This document shows positions 42,234-52,302 of a stretch of DNA of 64,000 nucleotides, piece by piece. The position numbers were made by a program, and so were the translations under genes. The stretch is taken from assembly GCA_949710005.1 (NCBI GenBank), contig OX453274.1:17072620-17136619 (forward strand), written 5' to 3'. The notes under the pieces are model-generated. The model did not search any database. It saw nothing but the letters and a program-made list of their open reading frames with translations, and was not told the DNA's origin. Numbering within the stretch: the first letter of the stretch is position 1; each line of letters starts with the position of its first letter. Source of the stretch: Ricordea florida. Lineage: Eukaryota > Cnidaria > Anthozoa > Corallimorpharia > Ricordeidae.

Positions 42234-45200
42234 TATTTTAGTTCAAAGGTATTTAACATCAACTAAAAAAGCCACAAATTGGCCTGTGACAACTTTCAAA
42301 TGTAAACATCTCTGTTGTTGTCGAGTTTTTTTCTATTTCATTAGTTCAGCCTGTTCGTAACCAACTTCATTAACAAAATCAACAGACTCCAAACTTCCCG
42401 CGTGCATCCATAACTCGACATACGTACGCTAAGCATGAACCAATTCTTAAATGCCGAGTAGCAACCAAATGAGTCAGCTTAAAGTTTGAAGTGAGAGGAG
42501 GATTTCTAAAAAAAACTGCTGTCTGGTGTTGGAATCAATTTGAAAGTGTTTTTCTCGCCTTTCCTCTCCCCATGGCGTCATGCTCATTTTCGTCCGTGAT
42601 AGAGAGCGCTGATGGTTGTGGTTGTGGTTCTTCCACCACGGTAACATGGGTCTCGCTAAATGAATGCCAAAAAGACGTTACACAGCATCTTAACACGATG
42701 AATGTGTATGGTAACAACAAAACTGACAAAGAAATGAAACTTATCCTCCCTCGCACAGGTCAGTAAAATATTATCCATGTACTTGCTTAATTGATTGGAT
42801 TTTAGAGCATCCACCTTTTCAGAATGTTTCAGCTGCCAAAATGATTAGTAGAAACAAGAGTTCTTATGGTAATAACTGACTTTGTAAACTGCAGGGATAT
42901 TCTTTAAAGATGAAACTCAGAAAAATCTGACGATCTGCCAACGCCATCGCGATGTATATGGTCTATGTTGGCGGTGCAATAAAAGGCAATGTGCTGTTCC
43001 CCCCGAAATGGCTGTACACAAGTCTAAGACAGTAAATGGCCATAGAGGCATCGACTTTGCTCAATCAGCACTGATATCTCAGAAATATGGCACTCTTGTT
43101 CCCATTGAAAGTCGTAAGTACAAAATACAGCATTGTTCAGGAGGAGGGGGGTCTAGTCTGCGAGACGGGTGCTAGTTTTGGCCTGAGGGCGGGGAGCGAG
43201 AAAAAGTGAGGGACCCGGGAGATTTCTTTCGCTTCTCTCTTCCCGGTTCTTTCTAGCGCCCATTTTCGAGGCCGCTTGCGAGGGCGGGAGAGAGAAAAGC
43301 GCTACTAGCACACGTCCCGAGACCGTGTATTGCAAGACGAAATAATTCTTATTTTGAGTTTCGTGTAGGCATTTAGAGTGTTGAAGTGCAGAAAATACTA
43401 GCCCGCAAAGAAGGTAATGTTAGGTACCAGCAAGCAAATGATTAAACCAGGGGCAATTAATAAAGGCTCTGAACAGGCTTGCCTCTGTATACTGATAGCA
43501 ATCCGGCGTACACAGATAATTCTCTCTAAGTCGGACGCTCCTTCGCTGTAACTCTATCTATTCGCGCAAGACAGGTGCCACTAAAAGTCAATTGTTGTAA
43601 CTTGGCAGCAAAAGATTGCAGTAAGCCAGTTCGGAGTTTCAAAAGAACACTTGCGCACGTCGAGATAAAATCAAGCATACATTTAAAATCAATAGATTTT
43701 GAATGCAAATCCGTGCAAGTATTTTGCATGACAAAAGAGGAAAATTATATGCTTCTTTTTATCCCGACGCGCGCCCGAGTTTTTTCAAACTCCAATTTGG
43801 CTTATTTCAAAACCTATAGCGAAAAGGAAGCTGTCTTATGATATGAGTAAATCCCTATGCGCTAGTTCAATTAACTCGAATGCTTTAAAAAAACCACCTA
43901 TGAATTCGATTTTGCTCTTGCTCCGTTCACAATAAGAAATGCTTGTTCAAGTTTATCAGGCACACATACCCAACTGATCATGAATAGAAACTAACTGGAA
44001 GCCTTTTTTTAGCCATCTGCAGACGATGTGTGCAGCACATTTCGCAAATTTTGAACGAGATGGAAAAGCAGCCGACTTGTTCTTTTGGAAGAAAGACAAT
44101 CAAAAGATCAAGTTATGGCCATGGATTTCACGGATATTGTCTTAGCTACGACGTGTGTGCCGGAGCTAGCGAACCAAAGAGAAGATTCGAAGACCTTTTC
44201 CTTGAAAAGGTATTTGATATTAGTCAAGTTTACTTTGCTATTCGTGCCTGATGGAAGTGAAAGTGATATTAAGAGAAAAAGACCCACCCACCTTTCTCGG
44301 CTAAAAAGAAAACCTTTTCGAGATTAATCTTGAGTGCTAGTTCAGAAACCACTAGCACAGCCTCTTCCGTTGTTAAACGGATGACGCAGACCAGCAAAAG
44401 TCAAAGTTGAACGACTTTCTAATAGCATATAGCGTTACACCGCTAGGAAATAAAAGTTGGGTAGAATGGTCAAGTATGAGCGAATCCACAAGAAGACGCT
44501 ACCTTGACCATGCAGCTGATGCTGTTGCAGGTTTACTGAAATTCCTCTCCACCAAGAATGGTAGCCATCTTTGGGAGGCTCTTCAAACGTCAAAAATAAT
44601 TAAAGAGGAGCTCAACATCGAGTCACCTTTTCTTGTCATCAGATACAGCATACCATGAGGCACTTGCGGAGTCATACAAGATCGCTAGCAGTTTGGATAT
44701 ACGGAAACAGATTTCGTCTTTAATAGCTGGAGTGGCAAGCTACAAGGCTGCCTCTGAATTTCTCCCAGGCCTTACCTTTTATCGATACACCATTGCAAAA
44801 GTATACACCGTCACCAACACGGCCCTGGAGTTCTCGTCCCTCTTGAGCACAGCGCCCGCCTTCGTGTTTTAAGAGATCCGTTAGACCACTTTCTTGAGTT
44901 TATAACCAGCCCGCACCTGGTTTAAGACCTTTCCTTTGGAGAAAAGACGCTTGTCTTCTCCACCGGCGAGACAATTGTAGTACCAAATGTCATACGAGCA
45001 ATGATGCCACAGCGAATTGTTCAGCAGTACAAAGGTTTCTGCGAGGAAAAAGATTTTGCACCATTTAGTGAGAGCACGATGTTACGCATTCTTTCTTCTT
45101 GTACTGCCTCCGTCCGTAAGTCCTTACAGGGAGTGGATTATTTTGCAGCAGATAGTTCAAAAGCGTTTAAAGACCTAGTCCAGGTTATAAGAAGTGTCTC

Positions 45201-45339
45201 ACCAATAGAACCAGGGAAAGAGTGGGAGAAAAGCACTGAGGACTCTCTATAGGCGAGTAAAATGTACTTACAGGGAGATTACAAGGCAACGATCACTTCT
45301 ACACTAGTTCTTATGTTTTTGTCTTTTTATCTCTACGTC

Positions 45340-45533
45340 TGGTTTCAACTGACAATTCATGCATGGATTGGGTGGGTGGGTGAGATCATATGTGGCTGAT
45401 AGCGGCAGTTAGAGGCGCCTTTACATGCTGACGTCCGATCTCACCCAATAAAAGTGTAAAGCGCCTTTGAACATATTTATATGAAACAGTGCGCTATATA
45501 AATTCATTATCATTATCATTATCATTAGTGCAG
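45340..45533 (+). repeat. SINE-like repeat with (ATTATC)n tail
   Basis: Contains AAAGCGCCTTTGAACAT and GCGCTATATAAATTCATTA followed by (TCATTA)n, a 3' end typical of a widespread animal SINE/LINE tail. It separates two coding pieces of the Cys-rich gene relic, the 'MYLQGDYKATI' part and the 'AGCYHS' part, so it inserted within the gene or an intron of it. Confidence 0.65.
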
Positions 45534-46089
45534 GTTGCTACCATAGTGCTACAACAATCCTTGCCATACCTGAAATCGAGTCTCCATCTGAAATGTATTT
45601 CCTTGCGGCAGACTTTTCAGACCCGCATGGAAGAAAAAGGTCCACCCGACAGTATATGTGCCACTTGCAAGAACCATATCAGGAGGTATATCAATGAGGA
45701 GCACGACGCAACGAATGCAGTGCAGATGAAGAACGCGATGCTTTCATACGGAGGATTCGAAAGCGTCAGAGTTGTAGCGATGGAATCTCCAATTAACGAG
45801 ACCCCAGAGCAACGGAAGATCCCGGGAATAAACAAACTTAATAACTTTGATTTTGAGGAAGATGGCGTCTTCGCGAGACGAGCGTACGCAGTAGGTAAAG
45901 GAAGGAAAATCAACAGGAAGGAAGGACAAGGAGGTTATTGAAGGCTTTATATTTTTTTTTACAGCATGAATTTTCAAAAGGGAAGAATGTTAGCAAAAAA
46001 CGTATAATTTTCAGAAAAACGGCGACATTGATAGTAAGTGCATAGACCTGGTAATGAGGAGAAGCTATAACAACACAATAAAAGAACCA

Positions 46090-46147
46090 TGACAAGGTTG
46101 TTGGACTATGCAGAAAGTTCAGTTACTCTATAGTCCAACCTTGTCAC
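46090..46147. repeat. Short inverted repeat (20-bp arms)
   Basis: TGACAAGGTTGTTGGACTAT is matched by the inverse at 46130-46147 (one gap), with a 20-bp loop. It has no U-rich tail typical of a bacterial terminator and lies in eukaryotic DNA, so I do not assign a function. Confidence 0.7.
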
Positions 46148-47138
46148 CTTAATTGTACTGTGTTATATATTTTTTCCTCTTTTTCACTTCTATGTACTTA
46201 TTTTAAATTCAACTTTGTATTTTACGATTTCAATATGAGATGACAGTTGAGCTGTTCAAACATGTTTTATACTTTAAAAAGTGTTCCTTTTCTGTGTATC
46301 ACATGACTGATAAAAGAGATGATGAAAGAGGGTAAATAGGAGTTTATGCTGGTGATTTGTGGCGATTTGGGAACAAATATCCCGGAAATGCCTTGGTAAC
46401 TCTCCTCTCCCTCCGCCCTCTCTCTGGTGCAATGTACTTTCTTCATGATATTACGTGCTTACGGGTGCTTTGGTCCACCAAAATGTGATGTCCCGCTGTA
46501 GGAGGAAATCACTTTATATAGGAATCTGAGGCACAGAAGGAAGCAGAATGAAATTTCATAAGTGTCTTGGAGAAACGATGGCGGTGTTTCTGTGTAAAGT
46601 GAGCTGGTTATTGATACTTAGGCGGTATTGCCTTTCAGACACAAGGCTTTGTTGGCTCAGGACCACCTTTTTTAAACGGCGATTTAAAGTCCCTGAGTAA
46701 GCCAGCTAAGCAAGCAGGAACATTACAACCAGAAGGAAATGCCAATACTCCACTCGAGGAAAGGTCCAACGACACCGTACAGCTGTTCACAAGTTGCCTG
46801 CACATGTGTGTCCCAGCGCCATAGTGCACTGGAAAATCAAGTCTGTTTAAAGGGTGACACGTTTGGACGCTGCCAAACACGAATACGCCACAAGGCTTTT
46901 GGAGAGAGTTGGCAAAATCCTATCACTACTAGAAATTCCTGCGACTTTAGTCTCAAAAGAACGGATAAAAGGGGACGGGGCTTTAAAGCAAACGAAGAAG
47001 CCATATCGTTTCAGTGACAAGCAGAAGTCGTACTTGGTTGCAAAGTTTAACATCGGGCAAAATACAGGCCGAAAAATGGATTCAGAAGTGGTTGTAAAAG
47101 AATTGCGCAGAGAAAAAGATGAAAATGGTGTGCGCCTA

Positions 47139-47575
47139 AGTAGGATAGGTGGCTAATAGGGGCAGTAACCAATCAGAAGCCGAGAAAGAAAAGAGGCTAT
47201 TATTTGGAGAACAATGGATGCTATTGTTTACCAAATCCAACATGGTCGAGGTATTTTAAGCCAATCAGGAGCCGAATTAAGTATTCAAGATGGCGGCACC
47301 CAATATAGGGCGCTCAAATGGCCAGTAACCAATCAGGAGGCAGGATTTATACCACGTGACCAAAAAGAACAATGGGATACTATTGTTTTCCATATCCAAA
47401 ATGATCGCCACAAAAAAATTTAAGCCAATCAGGAACCGAATTAAGTATTCAAGATGGCGGCGCTCATGCAAATGAAAGTCAGCCATTTTGGAATACAGCC
47501 CACCAGTCTCGATAGAGGAATCTGGGATCGGTCTCACGGATTTCTATGGCAACTCAATCAATAAAAGGCGATAAA
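47139..47575 (+). repeat. Left terminal inverted repeat of the 4.49-kb element
   Basis: Matches the inverse of 51226-51628. It is built of two tandem ~165-190-bp modules, each with CCAATCAG, a GAACAATGG block and AAGATGGCGGC (47287-47297 and 47451-47461). CCAATCAG occurs at 47169, 47261, 47329 and 47425; CACGTGACC is at 47353. These match known binding consensuses for NF-Y (CCAAT), YY1 (AAGATGGCGGC) and E-box factors (CACGTG), suggesting a promoter-bearing terminus. Confidence 0.85.
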
Positions 47576-47984
47576 ATACTTACAGCGTCCAGCCCCAAAA
47601 CGCACAGAGATTATTCCTGCAAGCGGTCATGTTAAAGACTGAGAGACTTGGGTCCGAGCTCTGACTATAGGGAAGATTGGGCAAAGCATAGCATGACGAT
47701 GATCTTATCAGTAACCATTCAGGAGATGGCATGGCGATGACGTCAGCCTACATCGGTTTAGGCGCATTTACCTCGCCTTTATGCTGGGATTTTAATGTGA
47801 TGCAATCAACTGTGAATCATGAAAATTCGTCTTCGTCTGGCAAGGGTGTCAAGCGTCACGATAAATTCATTTTAAAAACAAACATTATATTCTCCAAAAA
47901 TCCTAGTGTTACAAACTGGGTCGCGCGCTTTTTACAAACAAGGTGAGTGCGTGCTGACAAAGGGAGCGAGGGTGTCTTGGTAGA
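47576..47984. other. No gene recognised in the element's left interior
   Basis: Contains a 71-codon open frame from ATG 47731 (MAMTSAYIGLGAF) without recognisable motif. No other feature is supported. Confidence 0.4.
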
Positions 47985-48285
47985 TAAAACCTCCACCAAC
48001 ACCACTACAAACACCACCACCAACACAACATACACCACGACAACCACATACACCACCACCACATACACCACCACCACCACCACACACATCACCACCACCA
48101 CATACACCACCACCACCACATACACCACCACCACCACATACACCACCGCCATCACATACATCACCACCACCACCCCATCACATACACCATTTACACCACC
48201 ACCACCACCACCTCCACAACCACCACCACCATCACCGCCACATACACCACCACCTCCACCAACTCTATACATCAACCATCCATAA
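47985..48285 (+). repeat. (ACC)n/(CAC)n trinucleotide-rich tract
   Basis: About 300 bp of ACC/CAC/ACA triplets with regular TACACC and CATACACC interruptions. On either strand it yields spurious low-complexity frames (Thr-rich or Val/Gly-rich), which I do not call genes. Confidence 0.9.
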
Positions 48286-48492
48286 AACTAAGGCTTAAAC
48301 TGCCTCGACTCATTTTGAATCAAACTAGAAAGGAGTCATGTCCCTTTATTGTCGATATTGGCATAGACTTTTCTCTCGTGCAGACAGTTGAATTCGACAC
48401 GAGAAACATAGTTGTCAAAGCAGTGGATCAGAAAAAACACGAGATGTCCCAAAGATCAGGTTTCCTACCGAAAAGCACCTAGTGGAATATAA

Positions 48493-49159
48493 ATGAGGGA
48501 AGCGTTTCGCTTCAAGACACCCTCCAGTATTTTGATCGTGGGTCCCTCTGGCTGCGAAAGACTTGTTTTACCTAATCGTTACTCTTGGATCAAGAATTGT
48601 TTGTAAACCCTCCCTCTACGATTTGGAAGAATTGTTGGTAAACCCTCCCTCTACGATTCCTTATTGCTACGGGGCGTGGCAATATAGATTCCGAGACATG
48701 AAAGGTGCTAAAGTGCAATTTCACGAGAGAGATTCCGGGGTCACACCATCTGGATTACTCGTGTTAGACGATTTAATGGCAAACGGAGGTGAGGAGAAAG
48801 AGTTGCTGGACTTATTCACTAAACACTCTCATCATCAAAACATCACTGCGCTGTACTTGTGCCAGGACATGTTTCCACCAAGAAAATACGCTAAGAATAT
48901 TTCCAGGAACGCTGACTACATCGTAGCCTTCAAAAATCCAAGAGATCAATTAGGGATGAGGAATTTACTGCTTCAAACTTTTCCCACTTGCTGGCAAGAT
49001 ATGATGGATGTGTGTCAAAAAGTGACCGAACGACCGTTTGGGTACACGGTCTTGAATTTACACCCCGCCAGTGATGACAGGAGGCGCGTGTTAAGTCACC
49101 TCTTGACGCACGAAGGATACCCGCGCTGGAATCGAAGAATTAAGAGAGAGGATGTTTGA
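48493..49159 (+). pseudogene. Packaging ATPase, adintovirus-like lineage, frameshifted
   Basis: ATG 48493 opens 'MREAFRFKTPSSILIVGPSGC', a Walker A region that then changes register near 48555. The main frame continues to TGA 49157-49159: 'IPYCYGAWQYRF', Walker B 'GLLVLDDLMANGG', 'DLFTKHSHHQNIT', 'LYLCQDMFPP', 'FKNPRDQLGMRNLL', and a C-terminal 'FGYTVLNLHPASDD'. These match FtsK/HerA-type packaging ATPases of adintovirus/Polinton relatives but differ strongly from the ATPase at 27565-28212, so the two elements come from different lineages. A ~36-bp tandem duplication (about 48590-48662; GTAAACCCTCCCTCTACGAT twice) lies just after the frameshift. Confidence 0.8.
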
Positions 49160-49247
49160 TCATTTGCTAAAATAGTATATTAAATATTAGTTTAATCGAC
49201 TCGGCTCACTTGAAGCACGCTGTCTTGGGTGAAGGTCGACGAGAATC

Positions 49248-50201
49248 ATGGGTGATGGTTCAACAGACATTTTTGGCTTAGTAGAAGATAACAGTGATGA
49301 AGAGGAACGGGAAGAAGAGGAGGATAGTAGTAGCTCTGAAGAGGAAGAAGAAACGGACGATGATGAACCAGACCCGTGGAGTCCGTTACGTCAAAACGTC
49401 GGGGAAGATCTCAAAGAAACCTACCTGAAAGAATTCCAGTAGTTCCTGGCTAAGGGAAAATCTCAACACTATGCCGAAAACGCTGCGTTCAATGCTCTAT
49501 TGCCTGTAAGTATTAAAAGGCTACGAAGGACTCACGTAGAGCGTCTTTAATGGACTCACCGTTTCAAACAGGATGCAGTACAACGTAAAGTCATGAAAAC
49601 GCTTCGACGCTTTATTGAGGAAGATGACATTGATTTTGACGAAGCGGCCGAGTCTGCAGTAGCAAAGAGGAAATTCCTGTTAAACAGACTAATGCATAAG
49701 AAGTTACTCCCCGAGGAAAATGACGAAGAGGAAGTAGAAGAAGAGGTTGAAACCTGCATTAGCCAAGCGACTCTTATAAGAGTGTGTGATTATAGAGTTT
49801 TAGGCATTATTTGTAAGACGCCACACAAGATGAACTGCTCCAATCAACTGTCAGGAAATGACAAGAGGGTTGTCTTTAAAAAGACCTACCACAAAAAATA
49901 TTATGCAAAGAACAGAGAGCGAATCCTAAGCCAACAAAAAAGATATCGTGCAGAGACCGTTGAGATTCTCAAAACCCGTCGTAAAAGATGGCATGAAATT
50001 AACAAGGAAAGACTCGCCAGCAGCCAGAGAGCCTATTGTCAACAAAACAAGGAGCACATCAGGAACTACCGAAGACAATACTGCAAAAACAACAGGGAAC
50101 GGATCAACCAATATTGGAGGTATTATTATGCCAACGTATCAGGCAAAAAAAAAGGATCGGGGTCAAAAGCAAAGAAGGCAAAGGCGCACACGAGCCTTTA
50201 A
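49248..50201 (+). pseudogene. Acidic protein plus basic repeat domain, two in-frame stops
   Basis: ATG 49248 (MGDGSTDIFGLVED) starts a frame with a very acidic Glu/Ser/Asp stretch, then 'DPWSPLRQNVGED'. TAG 49440-49442 and TAA 49548-49550 interrupt it; the same register then continues ('MKTLRRFIEEDDIDFDEA', another acidic run) to 50201. From 49830 the content becomes basic, with repeated ~13-residue units of the form YxxxNRERI/NKERL/NKEHI ('YYAKNRERI', 'WHEINKERL', 'YCQQNKEHI', 'YCKNNRERI'). This may be one protein or two genes whose boundary is lost. The acidic part would suit a virion or scaffold role and the basic repeats nucleic-acid binding; both are inference. Confidence 0.6.
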
Positions 50202-50264
50202 GGCCCACACGGCCAGAGCTTATCCCGGTTTCGTTAGCATGAAGCACCTGTGAGTCTTATTACC

Positions 50265-50420
50265 CCCCCCCCCCCTTGATGGGATGCTAGTCCATCGCAG
50301 GGTCACCCCCAGCATTATATCGGCGGTACCCATTTATACACCTGGGTGGAGAGAGACAGTGAGGGGTAAAGTTTCTTATCTAAGGAAACAACACGGTGCC
50401 AGCACAAAGCAAAGAAAAAC
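50265..50420 (-). repeat. SINE copy within the 4.49-kb element
   Basis: Starts after a C run with GATGGGATGCTAGTCCATCG, then ACCCCCAGCATTATATCGGC, a TACCCATTTATACACCTGGG block and GGTAAAGTTTCTTATC. It is the reverse complement of the family at 1-255. It probably inserted after the element landed. Confidence 0.65.
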
Positions 50421-51225
50421 AGACAAAAATATCGTGCGTTTTGCGGCCTGGGACCAAGAGTCTGAGAAACTGGAAACGAGTCTATCTCCCAGCGTTACCC
50501 AATATGGAATACCAACATCTGAGACTAGTTCATTACATTTGTTTTCAATTCCCTTTTCAAAGTTCATATTATTATTATTATTATTATTCAATAAACGTTA
50601 TAGAGTAAGCATCAAGACTCTGTAACACATTAGTGTTTGTAAAAGAAGGTAGATCTTTACTTTAAGCGATACATTTGTTTGAAATTGCTTTGATGTAATG
50701 AAATAAGAGTGTATAGTTCTGGAGAAGGGTTAAGATCCTCATTATTTAACATTCAGACATTTTATCCAAATAAATATATTTATGTTGTCCTGTTCAAACT
50801 TGTTTCAGTTTGTTGAAAATCGGATCTTTATCAACAAAACACCATGATGTAATTGCAAAGTCCAACGCTTTTATGCCATTCCTTTCATTTGTTTTATGTC
50901 AAAGCTTCTTGCATGCCGTTTGTCTAAACGCTTTTTTCAAGTTCGTAAACATTCGTATTATCTGTTAACAAAACACTGTGTATTCGTGATATCATGCAAG
51001 AATTAACCTAATCATATTCGTCGCTTCTTATAACTTGTTTGAACGCAATTCGAATGGATCTCTTGTATCTCTCAACACAACGCGAAATGATGTCAGCGAA
51101 AAAAGCCTTAGAAGCAAAAGTTAAATGAAGTGAAGTTTGTTTTTATCATTATAAAGTTAAAAGTCAACAAGATTGCATCAAAACATTGCGTGTTCAACAA
51201 CTGTTAAGTTATTCACATATTTACT
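50421..51225. other. No gene recognised in the element's right interior
   Basis: AT-rich with a (TTA)n tract at about 50567-50590. No open frame with a recognisable product. 'TGTTTGAAATTGC/TTGTTTGAACGC' themes recur but no clear repeat unit is secure. Confidence 0.45.
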
Positions 51226-51628
51226 AGGTTGCCATTGAAATCCGTGAGACTGATCCCAGTTCTCCGTCGAGGCCGGTGGGCTGTTTTCCAACATGGCTGA
51301 CTTTTATTTTGCATGGTGGGCACCATCTTGAATACTAAATTCGGTTTATGATTGGCTGAAATTTGTGGCGGTCATCTTAGATATGGAAAACAATAGAACC
51401 CATTGTTCTTTTGGTCACATAGTACAAATCCTGGCTCCTGATTGTTTATCGGTCATTTGACCGCCCCGCTGCCATCCTGAATCCTTAATTCCACTCATGA
51501 TTGGTTGAAAAATACATCCGTCATCTTGGCTTTGGAAAACAATAACATCCATTGCTCTCCAAACAATAGCCTATTGTCTTTCTCGGCTCCTGATTGGTTA
51601 TGGCCCTCATAAGCGTGCTATACTACTC
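51226..51628 (-). repeat. Right terminal inverted repeat of the 4.49-kb element
   Basis: Inverse of the left repeat, diverged by substitutions. It ends CTATACTACT. The same CCAAT-type (ATTGG) and GCCATCTTGAAT-type modules are present but less well preserved than on the left. Confidence 0.85.
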
Positions 51629-51930
51629 GCCTATTTACAATTTCAGAACTTCTTACTCCACTCCAAGTGTCATCTTTCTTGTCAAGGCTGGCCGCAAAAG
51701 TACGGCAGTGAACAGTACTAGAAGAAGAAGACATCACAGCACCTAGAGAGGAGGAAAACGTCGCCACCGCAAGAGAGTTGGTCAAAGCAAACTCTCTATC
51801 AAAGTTGAAATTAGGAGACCTGCAATTCTGTTGTACGGAGTTGGGCTGCTTGTTCCTGGTCCACCAGTACGGAGAAAATCACCGTATGTTAACCTGTTGC
51901 AAGAATTGGTTCAGGGATGTACCTGTATGA
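51629..51930 (+). pseudogene. 3' end of the Cys-rich gene relic, after the inserted element
   Basis: Directly after the element the codons CGC CTA open 'RLFTISELLTPLQVSSF' and 'LSRLAAKVRQ' up to TGA 51710-51712; the frame then stays open to about 51927. The left side (47.1 kb) ends at the same Arg-Leu codons, so removing the element restores one continuous frame. The TGA shows the gene is also decayed downstream of the insertion. Confidence 0.65.
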
Positions 51931-52198
51931 ATTTAGGGTCGCGCTAGTAACTTTGAGCGGTTGGAAATGACTCTCAAAGAATTTGTTTTTTCAGCTAAAA
52001 GTTTTGTTCCTCTTCTGAGGAAAGCTACCTTTCGTACCAATTCCCCCCATTCTTCCCACGGACGTTACTCACTGCTTGGAAAAAGAAAAATAAGCAGTCT
52101 AGGACTGCACAGGCGAATGTATTTTGTGAATAAAAGAAAATGGGTAAATCAAACGAGTTGATTAAGTAAGTTATACCACCGTAAGGTAAAAAGGAGGT

Positions 52199-52232
52199 GC
52201 TGACGTTTCGAGCGTTAGCCCTTCGTCGGAGC
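52199..52232 (-). ncRNA. Hammerhead-like ribozyme motif, PLE 1 3' end
   Basis: Read on the minus strand: GCT, then CCGACGA, a stem II AGGGC-TAA-CGCTC, GAAACGTC and AGC. Stem I (GCT/AGC) and stem II can pair and GAAA is present. The core reads CCGACGA instead of CUGANGA and helix III is minimal (ACGT). Hammerheads are known in PLE pseudo-LTRs. An inverted copy is at 53877-53910. Confidence 0.5.
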
Positions 52233-52302
52233 GAATGAGAGGATTGTGGGTTACGTTCAATTTATATAGAGAAGTTTGGAAGTGAATAAATTAGATGAAT
52301 GA

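Larger units (their letters stand above)
42572..47138 (+). pseudogene. Decayed Cys-rich cnidarian-type gene with introns (5' and main part)
   Basis: Exon 1 starts at ATG 42572 (MASCSFSSVIES) and ends before GT 42759; exon 2 is 42895-43113; exon 3 is 44013-44209; the splice sites fit GT-AG and keep phase. Exons 2 and 3 hold Cys/His clusters ('CWRCNKRQC', 'ICRRCVQHI'). Later coding pieces follow in order: 44407-44870 (frameshift near 44630), ~44880-45300 ('DHFLEFITSPHLV' ... 'IPQRIVQQY'-like, 'CTASVRKSLQGVDYFAAD'), 45534-45920 ('AGCYHSATTILAIPEIE', then in another frame 'HIRRYINEEHDATNA') and 46850-47138 ('LDAAKHEYA', 'GALKQTKKPYRFSDKQKSY'). Frameshifts and a SINE insertion show decay. The family seems multicopy in cnidarians and may be transposase-derived (inference). 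Function unknown. Confidence 0.6.
47133..51634. mobile_element. Second Polinton/adintovirus-type element, 4.49-kb derivative
   Basis: Element 47139-51628 is flanked by identical 6-bp copies of CGCCTA (47133-47138 and 51629-51634), the duplication length of Polintons. It starts AGTAGGATAG and ends with the inverse of AGTAGTATAG, the same terminal decamer as the 13-kb Polinton. The terminal inverted repeats are ~400-440 bp. Inside are a packaging ATPase and an acidic/basic protein; polymerase, integrase and capsid genes are absent. It therefore looks like a deletion derivative mobilised in trans, or the remnant of a larger element. It sits in the last exon of the Cys-rich gene relic. Confidence 0.85.

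Noticed and set aside
47856..48285. Long open frames over the (ACC)n tract (Thr/Pro-rich or Val/Gly-rich, over 110 codons)
   Set aside because: Pure trinucleotide low complexity; open on both strands because of composition.
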